Part shown: one piece after another, positions 25,501-37,500 of the stretch
Layout: each line of letters opens with the position of its first letter
Position numbering within the stretch: position 1 is the stretch's first letter
The notes under the pieces: model-generated
What the model was told of the DNA's origin: nothing
The model's input: only the letters and a program-made list of their open reading frames with translations
Database searches by the model: none
NCBI GenBank assembly: GCA_936432065.2
Contig: OW386290.2
Span: forward strand, 144,285,677-144,349,676
Length of the DNA stretch: 64,000 bases
DNA from: Rutpela maculata
Lineage: Eukaryota; Arthropoda; Insecta; Coleoptera; Cerambycidae
Direction of reading: 5' to 3'
Made by a program: the position numbers and the translations under genes

Positions 25501-28500
25501 AACTAAAAAAGGAAAATGAAAACAAATTTTTTTTTTGTTGATTTCAATAGTCTGGTATCATTCTATAAAGTTTTCTCTAAGAGCCCATCAAAGAATTTTT
25601 TCAATCGGTTCAGGGATATAGGAGAAATTTTCGAACTACGAAATAATTTTCTTAAGCACGGCACCGCCACCCTTCATATATCAAAATCACTACTATTCCA
25701 CGTTTTGCAGGGCAAAATCCCCCACTGATTGGACCACTACTAATATAGTCAGATATGATATTTCATTAAATCCAGTAAGAAAAAAATTCAATGAAAGCAT
25801 TTTTGCACAGACTTGGGTCCATAATGAACGTAGTAAAACTACTACGTTCAGCCTTATAGAGCGGGAGCTAGGTGGATTTTTCGGCACATCTAGAGCAGCG
25901 ATTTCTTAAGTCTATCGTGTCGGTTTTTTTTTTTGGCGTAGAACCAGTTCAAACATATTAGGTTCCTTTGAGTATGTCACCGGGCATATGAAATCATATT
26001 TTACGACATTTTTTGTGGTCTCGAACTTTTTAAATCAATAAAAAGTGAAAAAAATGTATTTTTAAAGAAAATTGTTTTTTTTTGTTTCCACCGCCATATC
26101 TTTAAAACTATTAAAGGTACCGAAATTTGTTTTGTGTCAAATTAAAGCACACACTGTAGCGCTTTTACCAATATAAACGGTTTGTGCACAATTCGCACTT
26201 TCATTTTTCTAAAAATCAAATAAACTAAAAATACATATTTTGTGTATTGAAATCTTCACCAATCGATAAACTTTTTTATTTTTGAAAATATTTGCATACA
26301 TGCAGCGAAGAAAATAAAGCCTAATAATCACAAAAGTTTTTGAAAAAATATGTTTTTACCTAAAGTGTACCGTTTGGCAACAGCGATTTTTTTTATCAGC
26401 GCTAAACGCGACATTGGGACGCAATTAATACACCTCGCATGCAGGTTGGTCAGATTAGTCGCGTAGAAATAGCGTTAGTTGAATCTAGATTAATATATGG
26501 CATTCTAGGTTGGGGTGGAGTTGCTTACTGTCATCTAAAAAATTAGATATCATTCAGAAAAAATGTGCCACCCCCTCTCAGGGGGTGGCACTTAAAAAAT
26601 ATATACATTTATTGGAGCTGAAATAGAATCAAATTTTAAGAAGAAAAGGTTCCATGCAATTTTTCACATAAATTGATAGTTTTTAAGTTATAACGACTTC
26701 AAAATTGCGATTTTAGCTTAAAATAAAAGCTTTTAAAAAAGGTATTTTCAAACGGCTTTCGTCAAGTATCTCGAAAAGTATTACTTTATCGAAAAAATGT
26801 TATAGACCAATTACAGAAAGCACCCTACAAACTGGGAATTAATTATATTTTTTGTTTATTGATGTAGGATTCATAATTTCGGAAATATTTAAGTTTATTT
26901 TTGGTATCCAAGGGTTTCGAAATTACCTTTAAAGTTTAAAATACATTTTTTTCTAAAGCAAGTGCTTTAAATGAGCAAAAAAGAATTTGAGCATTTAGGT
27001 AATGCTACATTTTAACGAAAAACTGTATTTAAGATAATTTTTTTAGATTATTGGCTAATTAGAGTATCAAAACGAGTAAAAAATAATTTGAAAGCGCAAT
27101 TAATTGTCTTTAATTTCCTTTCTTAGCATGCGTCACAATTTCTGAGGTATTTAACATTTAAACTGCATTTTTCGTCTTATGAACGTTCGGATGCCATTTG
27201 TAAACTCATATCTCCGAAACTATTAAATCTATGTAAATAAATAAACAAGCGAAATTCATTATTATTAGTTTATGAGCTTTATTTTTGGTCTCTACACATT
27301 TTTGAACAAAACTAATATTTATTGAGATATTTGGAATAGGAAAAAAAATACGTTTTATCGAAAATACCTTTATAGTTTAAACTGTATTTTTTCTAAAGCA
27401 AGTGCTGTATACGAACCAAAAAATTTGAGCATCTACGTCATGCTGTATATTAATGAGAAACCGTGTTTTAAATTAATTTTTTTTTTAATTACTGGCTAAT
27501 TACAGTAACAAAATGGCGACGTTGTTATTAAAATAATGTGTAGACGGACATTGCTTCGGTCATAACTTCTTTGTTTTTTATGCTACATAAACAAATAAAA
27601 AAATAGTTAAGAGCTTAATTAATAACCTATTATTGTATCTATTAGTATCCTTGGCGTAGGTGTCACAGTTTCTGAGATATTTAACTCTCACTCTAAATAG
27701 TTATTTTACGAACACTTGGATGCCAAATGTAAACTTAAATATCTCCGAAATTATTAATCCTACATCAATAAACAAAAAATATATTTAATTCCTAGTTTGT
27801 ACTTTCTGTAATTGGTCTATAACGTTTTTTCGATAAAGTAATACTTTTTGAGATACTCGACGAAAGCCGTTTAGAAATACCTTTTTTTAAGCTAAAATCG
27901 CAATTTTGAAGTCGTTATAACTTAAAAACTTCAATTTATGTGAAAAATTGCATAGAACCTTTTCTTCTTAAAATATGATTGTACTTCATATATTTTTTAA
28001 GTGCCGCCCCCTCAAAGGGGGTGGCATCCACCCCCTATAAATTAACAAGCCCCCGCTCAATATAGAAACTTTTCTGTGAAACATTTACTATTATACTGCC
28101 AAAAATGAACGAAATCCGTTCAATATGACATTACTTCGAAGTTTTTTTTACCTCTAGGTACTGTACTACTACCACCTGTCTCTTTATTATTAAAAGGAGA
28201 CTATTTAATATTTAATATTTATTTTGGTTTTGTACCTATTGATATAAGTTAAACTATTATATTATACACCCCGACCGGGATCGTCAGATCGTTGCAGTCG
28301 GCAGGCTTGCTACAGCCGAGCGCGCAAGAATATGACTTTGGCCCGTTAAAAAAAATCGCTGACTCAATACTATGAACGGGACATGAAAAATTTTTATCCT
28401 AAAAACTTTTTTCAACTATTGGCTTCAATTTGTACGCAGCATGTATATACAAATTTTCATAAATAAACTTTTTTCTCGATTGCCTAAAATTACGTTACTG

Positions 28501-31500
28501 AAAATAACAAGTTTGAGTTTCCTATTATTTTACCAACTTAAAAAAAAATAAATCGGGTTTACGTGGGACGTTGTTCGAAGCGCTATTGTGTCTACTTTAA
28601 TCTAAAAAAAAAATAGCTTGATAGCACAAATATTTTCAGAGATATAGCGGTGGAGACGTTAAAAAACATATTTCATTAAAAATCTATTTTTTTGAGTTTT
28701 TCCGAAATAAAAAAGTTCTCGACCACCGAAAAATGTCGTAAAAAACGATTTCGTGTACACGATTATCTTACTAAAGAATCCCACTAAGTCTGGTTTGGTT
28801 CTACGCCGGTTTTTTTTTTCTCGAAAACTAAGCGACTTTACTTCCAGATTTTACTCTACTAATCATGAACTTTGAGATATTCTTATGGTTTAATGGATGA
28901 TAACGATTCATAAAATCGACTTCTGGTGGGGCACCTCCTGTCAGGTGCGTCACGAACACTGTCTAAAAATCAGTGAAATTATGTCATCATTACAAGGCTC
29001 ATTTTTTTTCGTGTGTACACATTTTATGTTTAGAATGAATAAAATAAGATCGTCACAAAGTGTGGGCCGTCAGGAGGCATAGCCAGAAAGGTAATAATGA
29101 TAAAATACATCTGAGGAAGTCAAGTTAGCCGAAAATGTTAAATTCCTGTATATTTAACAGCCTATGGTACTTTAGTTGATACTAAAAACTTTCTGGGGAG
29201 GCTATTCTATTGTTAAAGGAGTTTATATTTACGTTTTAAAAAGAAGCCAGAACTTGTAACGATGAGTTTAGAGTTCAGAGATGAAATATGCATATGACAA
29301 TTTTCTTCAAAAATCCTAAACATTTTCTTTCTGGCTAGCCTTACTGACGGGAGTTTCTTTCTGGGATTTCTGTGATTTTTTTCTGTGTACAAAACAGCTT
29401 GTAATGATCATGTTATATAACTCCTTTTTTTACCTCTTTGACCTTTCTGGCTGCGCCCCTGATAACCCAAACTTTCTGGCGATCTTATTTTATTCATTCT
29501 AAACATAAAATGTGTACACACAAAAAAGTAGCCTTGTAACGATGATATAACTTCACTGATTTTTATATTTTGAACCATGGCCAACTCGACGGTATGCCAG
29601 AAGTCTATTTTGTCGTTATTTAAGTTCGATAGAATTAATTAACGCATAGAAAATGCTTGTAACGATGAGGTTCCGAAAAAGCCACGTAGCTCCCGCACCA
29701 TTAGCTTTAGCTTTCAGTTTTAAATTCAGCTTCATAGCCCAGATGACAGACGAAATCTTATAGCAAAATCTCCAAAAACTTGCAAAATGAATAATTTTTT
29801 TTTTAATAAGCTCGTGAAAGGGTATAGAATAATATCCTGAAAAGTTTACATTCCGCTCGGATGCAGAACATAAAAAAAGTGAAAAAAAATTTTTTTTATT
29901 AACTTTTCATTGAATCAAGGTAGGAAAAATAAAAAATACAGATGGATAGATTACGTGTTTCTGAACAAAAAATGTCCTAATAAAATTTATTGCTAAAGTC
30001 ACGGTATTCCTGAAAAAAATAGTGAAGTAACTTTGTCACTCTGCGCGGCCAAGCGCCCGGTTGAATGCATACTATGGAACCTCTAAAAATTCCGCTATTC
30101 TAACGAGTAAAATAAAGCTTTTTCTCTTTCTGATTACACATTTTTAACATTTTTCTTAGTGAATAAGAGGATAAATACTGAGTATGGAGAAAAGTATATA
30201 ATTACGAACACAGACACCACACATAGCCGCAGGATCAAAGCAGATCTGCGCTCCGTAACTAGCATGAATTTTTCCCTACATTTACTGTATTGTATTTATT
30301 ACAGGTGCCCCTATCCATATGTCAATCAATTTCTTATAAATTTTTCAATGTATTGGAAAAGTTCCAGAATTTATATTCAAAACTATAGAGGATGCGGATA
30401 ATAAGGATGAGATCGTGAAAATCGCCATTTCTAATCATGATCGGATTGATCATATTTTCGAAAAAATGCATAAAAGTAAACGAATTTGTGTTTGAACATT
30501 TGAAAAGTATACATTTTTTCCGAAATAGTGCTATTTTATTTTTTCCAATTGGTCAAGTTCTCGACAAGTTACAGCCTCCAATATATATGTTGTTTCTTAG
30601 GTTTTCGCGGGTGTTAAATGAAATGTTGGTGTACTTCCGGGTGTTTTCCCACGTAGTTGATAGCAGGAGCCATTGTTGTCTAAATGACGTTTCGGCAGAA
30701 TCCCATCTGCCATCTTCAGGTTCTCGCTGAAAGCTGCCTACTGCTGCTCCTCGTTGCTCGAACTGGACTGGACCACAGTCCAGTTCAATATCATTGTTGT
30801 CTAAACGACGTTTCGGCAGAATCCCATCTGCCATCTTCAGGTTCTCGCTGAAAGCTGCCTACTGCTGCTCCTCGTTGCTCGAACTGGACTGGACCACAGT
30901 CCAGTTCAATATCATTGTTGTCTAAACGACGTTTCGGCAGAATCCCATCTGCCATCTTCAGGTTCTCGCTGAAAGCTGCCTACTGCTGCTCCTCGTTGCT
31001 CGAACTGGACTGTAGTCCAGTCCAGTTAATTTCAAAATTTTGAGAAAAAGGGATGAAAAATGTTCTGCATCCGAGCCAAATGTAAACTTTTTAGGATATT
31101 ATTCTCTGCACTTTCACGAACTAATTAAAAAAAATTATTTATTTGCAAGTTTTCGGAGATAAAAACCTTCAACGACTGGGCTATTATTCAATTCTACCGT
31201 ACTATTATCTGTTTCAGTGTTTATAATATGCTGGAGTCCATACATCCTCTTCGACTTGCTTCAAGTGTACGGCCACATTCCCAACACTCAGACCAACATC
31301 GCCATCGCGACGTTTGTTCAAAGTTTGGCGCCCCTAAATTCAGCTGCCAACCCGATAATTTACTGCATATTTTCCACACACTTTTGCCGCAATTTGTGGT
31401 AAGTAAAGGAAAAGTACATACGAGGGACAGGGTAATTTGAGGCTGCGTCACGCGAAGGTTGAATACCACGTTTGGCATCCTCATTCTAATGAACTAAATT

Positions 31501-34500
31501 CTTTAAAACCAATCAACAGAATTCAGAATTGATTTAATTATGCAAACTAGTAAAGTTTAAGTAACGAAACATATTTTGAATTTAATTATAAATGAAATTA
31601 ATTGTCCAAAACTTTGCCCTCTTGGTTAATTAACGCGAACGTACCACTCAATCGTCCCGAATTTGTCATTAATTACTTTATGTTCTATAAATGGAATTAA
31701 ATATTCAAATAAAATACTACCTGAGTCCGTCGAAATTCGGAATTAGCCCTGTTAGGCCAGTCGAATAGATGGAAAAAGAATCATTTTACGAAATGTCGTT
31801 TACCCGCAATTTTTTTTCTTAAAGTGTAGTTTGGAATGTCCACAAACATATGCCAACTATCCGCACACGTGACAGGTGGGACAAAATTAAAATTAAAAAA
31901 TTGTCAATTTTTTGCCATTTTTCGCTTTATTTGCAATATAACTCGTAAATGAAGCATTGTTCGAAAATATATCAAGAGTTAGAAAAGTAGAGAAAAGTAA
32001 TTTTGAACATTTTATTATTCTTGACATTTTCCCAGAAAATTTTTCGCTTAACGGAAGAACAATGCCACTTTTCTATTTATTTTTTTTTTAAGTGAATATA
32101 ACAAATATTAATACGAAATATATCATCGGTATAATGTAAATTATATTTAAATGTCCAATGTACAGTTGAAATAAAATATATTTGCAGACCTATACAGCAG
32201 TGGCAGCCAAAGTTCTTGGGTCGATCCCCATAATAAGATAGAGTGAAATATAAAGAGTAAAATAATGTACGCGAAAGAGAGCGATATAATAAAAACGATA
32301 CCAGCACTTGTGTATGTTAAGAGTTCCGCCCTCTATCCCCTCTTATTGTCCCTCCTACAGCTCGAGACGTTTATAATGAAAACAGCAGTTTCCTAAAAAT
32401 TGTTTAGTACATTTCAAGATGAGTTGGGATGTACGACTCTTGTCAAAAATGATGTTACGCGTATTGGAGTTTGCTGGAGGGTAGTTATTTGATGCATTTT
32501 TTAATGCTCAAATAACTAAAATACTGTTTTATTTTTGCACATTTTTAGCCATGTGGCGTGAAAATTAAACTAGCATTCCGTAGGTATATAAATAAAATAA
32601 ATAAAAATTCTTTAAATAAATAGGTACATAATAAATAAATAAAATAATAACACTATGACAAATAAAAAAGTAACTCTTTTAAAAATCAACGAATTATTGG
32701 TTCAAAAACATCGCCTTCCTGTGCTAGACAATATCCCAAACGATCATAGAATTCCACTTTGTGCGGCAGTAACAATTTTCTCACGTAACTCATCAAGGTT
32801 ACGCGCTCTTTGATGTTCGTGTCCATAAATTTTTGTTTTCATGTACCCCCATAAAAAAATCACTGGGCGTTAGGTCAGGCGACCTTTCTGGCCACTTAAT
32901 TGTGCTTGTCCCACTTATAACGCGATCGTGAAATGTAGTGTCTAGCAATCTACGTATCACTATCGCGTTATGAGCAGGACAACCATCCTGCTGGTACCAA
33001 ATCTCTTCGAGGACAATGCCCAAAGTTCGAACGGTCGGAATAATTTGTTCACGTAACAAATTTAAATATTTTTGTGCTGTAAGGTTGCCGTCGATAAAAT
33101 AAAATTCCAGCCCACACATTGACTTTCTGTGGGTACTGAGTTCGGTGTGGCATACTTAAATATATATTTTCCCGGGACCACAATCTAGTAATGGATGAAT
33201 TGTGAAGACCGTGCAGCGAAAATGAACTTTAGTCAGTAAATAAAATATTTTTAATGAAAGTTTCATTTTCGTTCGCCTTTTCCATCATGGTCTCATAGAA
33301 TACCATACGTCGTATAAAGTCATCGGGAAAAATTTCTTGTCTGACGGCAACTTATAAGAATGATATTTGTTACGTTTTAAAATTGCCCGAACCGTACGGT
33401 CAGGTACATCGAGCTCGGCAGAGATTTGCCTGCTGGAACAGGGGGCATGTGCCTTCGCAAAACTACACACATTTATTTCCCTCTGTTCCCGTTCGTCACT
33501 CATCTGTCTGCCATCGTTGTCACCACCTTCATTATTATATTTTCTGCAAGATTTTACACATCCAGACGATTCAAACTTATGAACAATGTTCAAAACTGTT
33601 TGTTCCGTCGGAACGGGTCGATCCTCAAATGTAAAAACAAATCGGGCGACAACTTCTGCAGCCGTATTATTTCCAAAATACCATTCAATAATTTGCACTC
33701 CTTCTTCCGTTGAATAAATCGTCATTTTAAAAGAGTTACCTACGACTACGATAGTACTGTTTAACGCACACGCAATGGCCCAAATAAAATAAAAATCTGA
33801 AAGCTACTTGTCTTTCTGATTTCTCCCCTTTCCAGATCACAGTGATTTTAGGTGGGGATGTCTAAGCGAATACTCTGCAATGATGGGATAAAGTGGGGTA
33901 AAAAGAAAGTGCGAAATCGGATGAAATCCAATTATTGATTAATACGGCTTTATTTGCAATTGATTTTTTGTTAAAATAATTTAATTAACAATAGCTCATA
34001 GAAACATCATGATTTGTTAAATTTATTTAGATTTATGCTGCGTATTTTAACATGGCGTAAAATAATTTACGTTCCCCAATCTCCCCCAATGTCAAATGGT
34101 ATCCTTTGCCGGCAACAGGTCAGAAGCTCCTCCCACAGTCTACACGTGCGCACCTCCCGTTGGGATGTCTAAATTAAACAGGCAGGCAAATATCGGCGTG
34201 CCGTTTTTTTTATCCATAATTCACCCATGTCCTTAAAACATAATCTTTGTCTAATTATGAAGAAATGACAGAAACAGAATGAGTTGCCGCAAATGTATCA
34301 CAAAGAAAATTCAGTAAAAGAGGAAGGATTATCTTGACGACTAAAAGTAGCTAGAGAGAAAAGTGGCAACAGCGTAGGTTAAATCTCTTTCTTTTCAACA
34401 TATTATTTGTCCATTTCTCTTCACTTCTACCTTACATTGGCATCGACTCAATATTTGAACATGCCACTACTGTATATCATTTACATGTTAAACAGAAAAA

Positions 34501-37500
34501 AAAATAATAAAACTTTTCAAGTATTGAAGTATTAAAATGATGGGAAAATAAATAAACCATATTTTCACAAACAGACCATTTATTTTATGCATAGTACAGT
34601 GTACATGCGTTTCATGCAGGGGCGTAGCGAGCCTTACTTTTTTGGGGGGTTATTTTCCAAATTTGCCAACTTCATAAGACTTAAAAAGCCAACTCTGTAG
34701 ATAATTAAATAATAATTCCTCCAAAAAAAATTGATGAGCGGAGGGAGAAATTCTAAAAAAAATTTTTTCATTAAAAATTGGCAACTTACATCTCGAATTT
34801 CCAGCTTTTACCCAACTTTTGCCAAGAATCAAAATTTCCAACATTTACACCATTTGCCAAGTTCCGCCGAAATAAAAGTTGATGAGCAAATCTTTAAAAA
34901 TAATTTACAATAAAATCGTCTCAAATTTACAACTTTTGCCAAGTCTGAGGTAACGTAAAAAGTATACTGTACAACTCGAGTGGATTATCCATATCGCACT
35001 CAAACTTCTTTATCGTGCGATATGGATATCATATCCACTCTTGTTGCACAAACTACTATTTTAACTGCCACCCACTGAGAGGGGGTGACATCCACCCCCT
35101 ATAAATTAGCAAGCCTCCGCACAATATAGAAACTTTTCTGTGAAGCATTTACTATTATACCACAGAAGACCTATAATTATACTGCCAAAAATGAACGAAA
35201 TCCGTTCAGTATGACATTATTCCGTTAATATATTTATTAAAAGCAGATTGACAGTAATAATAAATTTGTAGGTTAGGTTTACGACAAAGTCGACTTTTTC
35301 ATCTCAAAATGGCTAAAATCGAGACTTTACCAAAAAAGAAAGCTTTTTAATAAAAGCGCCTTTAAAATTCGATTATGGAACACGTTTTACAACTTAAAGG
35401 ATAATTTTAAGATCAAAGGATGCTTTATGTCGATTATGGAACTGGCTGTTAAAAGGTAATAAGAGGAAGAAAAGTTCGACTTTCTCGAAAGAGGACGAAA
35501 TAAGACTATAATGCTATCTATTTAGAGAGAAAAATACTCGAAAATAAAGAAACGAATAAAATAACAAATATTGTACGGGAAAGGGCTTGGGAGGGCGTGT
35601 AGGAGTACTGTACAATGCTAATTCTGTGGAATTTCAGAATGGTGATCAATTGAAATGCAAATTTGATAACACAGTTTGTTTTGTTAGTCGAAATCGATTT
35701 AAAAAAATGCATATCATCATATTTTGTTAAACACTGCCGCTTTATCTTGACTCTCTTTAAAAGCATGAGATCTTCGTCCTCCTCGTCTGACGATGAACTT
35801 GAACTAATGTCGACTAAGTGCCGGTTATTATTCATTTTAACCTCTTGTAATATACAAAACCACAGCACCAAACACTTTTGACAAGCACGATTTTCAATAA
35901 AGTTTACTTTATGTGAAAAAAGTACCAAATTCCAGACTTTAAGATAAAGGAAGCTTTTTCGTAAGCCTACTTTAAAAATCGATTATGAAACGGCTTTTAC
36001 AAGTTAAAGGGAGGGCCCTTTTGATATTAAAGGAGACTTTCTTTCGATTGTAACTGCCCGTTTCATAATCGAAATAAAGTATCCTTTAATATCAAAAGGG
36101 CCCTTTAAGGGCATAGCCGGGTAAGCATGGTGTAACTGCCCACAAGCGTCTGGCGCTTATATTTGTGCAGTAGGAAGCAATCTTGGAAAGTAGCAACTTC
36201 ACAAAATATTAGCCCGAAAAGGGACCGGTTTGGGGTGAGTAAGGGAGGGTTGATTTTAGCAAAACTATTTTTTTCTAAGAAACGGCGCATTCAATCGTTT
36301 TGTAAAAAATATATGTTAAAGACCTACTGAGAAAGTACTAAATAAAAAATCACGCTCAAATTCCGAAAACATATACAGTAAAAAAACATATATATTATTT
36401 TCAAATTTTTTTTAGGGTAACTTATCCCTGGGGTACCAGCCTGATTTTTTTTCTGTAGCATGTCTAGGGACTCACTTATGTTACATTTTTTTTCCAGTCT
36501 TGTCCGAAGATTACGCCATACTTAAAAAAATGCCGAAGTGTGCAGTGTCGTATGTATATTTTGTGGACAATTAACCCCTTGCAAGTAAAAAAGGTCAAAC
36601 TGCAAAGTAAATATGGATACCTGAGTAGTGTATACATATTAGTGATTAGTGATTATGGAGATGGTGAACGTTGTAAGAGAAACCAACATAAAGCTGCAAC
36701 GCTGACAGTTAATTAGGTGATCAATAAAGTTTAACTCTCTTGCGCCGCAAAAATCAGTTTTAGCCGGAATGTTAAATATCATTAAGGGTAAAAACTAAAG
36801 TCAGCGGTACTATGGAGTACCTTGTCAAAGCCTGTCATTATTCACATATTACTGTCGGCGGGGATAAGAGCTTGGTTTTAACAGCCACGTGTTGTTAACA
36901 ATTTGCAGCACTAAATCGTAGCATTACTAACCTGAGAAGGATATAGATGTTAATCTTCCTCACTGTCATCTGCAATCACTCACATCAGGGATAAGTTACC
37001 CTAAACAAATTTGAAAATAATATATATGTTTTTTGTACTTTATCTGTTTTCGGAATTTGAGCGTGATTTTTTATTTAGTACTTTTTCAGTAGGTCTTTAA
37101 CATATATTTTTTACAAAACGATTGAATGCGCCGTTTCTTATAAAAAAAAATAGTTTTGCTAAAACCAACCCTCCCTTACTCACCCCAAACCGGTTCCTTT
37201 TTCGGGCTGATATTTTGTGAAATTGCTACTTTCCGAGGGTGCTTCCTACTGCACAAATATAAGCGCCAGACGCTTGGGGGCAGTTACACCATGCTTACCC
37301 GGCTATGCCCTTTGCATTTCAATTGATCACCATTCTGAAATTCCATAGAATTAGCATTGTACAGTACTCCTACACGCCCCCTAAGCCCTCTCCCGTACAA
37401 TATTTGTTATTTTATTCGTTTCTCTATTTTCGAGTATTTTTCTCTCTAAATAGATAGCATTTAATAGTCCTATTTCGTCATCTTTCGAGAAAGTCGAACT

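Larger units (their letters stand above)
25918..28818. repeat. Nested foldback element (~2.9 kb)
   Basis: Outer arms at 25918-26400 and 28370-28818 are diverged reverse complements: the left end GGCGTAGAACCAGTTC corresponds to GGTTCTACGCCGG at the right, TTTTACGACATTTTTTGTGG to CCGAAAAATGTCGTAAAAA, and CAGCGATTTTTTTTA to TAAAAAAAATCGCTGA. Inside lies a second inverted pair (26566-26895 and 27733-28027). No coding frame. Confidence 0.65.
30671..31025 (-). repeat. 121-bp tandem repeat, three units
   Basis: Units start at 30671, 30792 and 30913, exactly 121 bp apart, and are nearly identical; the third is truncated after CTGGACTGTAGTCCAG. Each contains a self-complementary CTGGACTG(GACCA)CAGTCCAG and a hammerhead-like core on the minus strand. 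Confidence 0.85.
29775..31165. mobile_element. Inverted-repeat-bounded element carrying hammerhead-like tandem repeats
   Basis: The left arm (about 29775-29900: AAACTTGCAAAATGAATAAT, AATAATATCCTGAAAAGTTT, GGATGCAGAACAT) pairs with the right arm (31035-31165: ATGTTCTGCATCC, AACTTTTTAGGATATTATT, TTATTTGCAAGTTTT). It encloses about 1.1 kb, including three 121-bp tandem units at 30671-31025. No transposase or reverse transcriptase is visible. Lies in the large CCAPR intron. Confidence 0.6.

Noticed and set aside
29111..29145. Second hammerhead-like string (CTGAGGA...GCCGAAAATGTT)
   Set aside because: Stem II does not pair and the GTC cleavage triplet is missing; at best a decayed relative.
35518..35928. 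Acidic-serine minus-strand frame as a possible transposase N-terminus
   Set aside because: Overlaps a palindrome arm and shows no further transposase motif.
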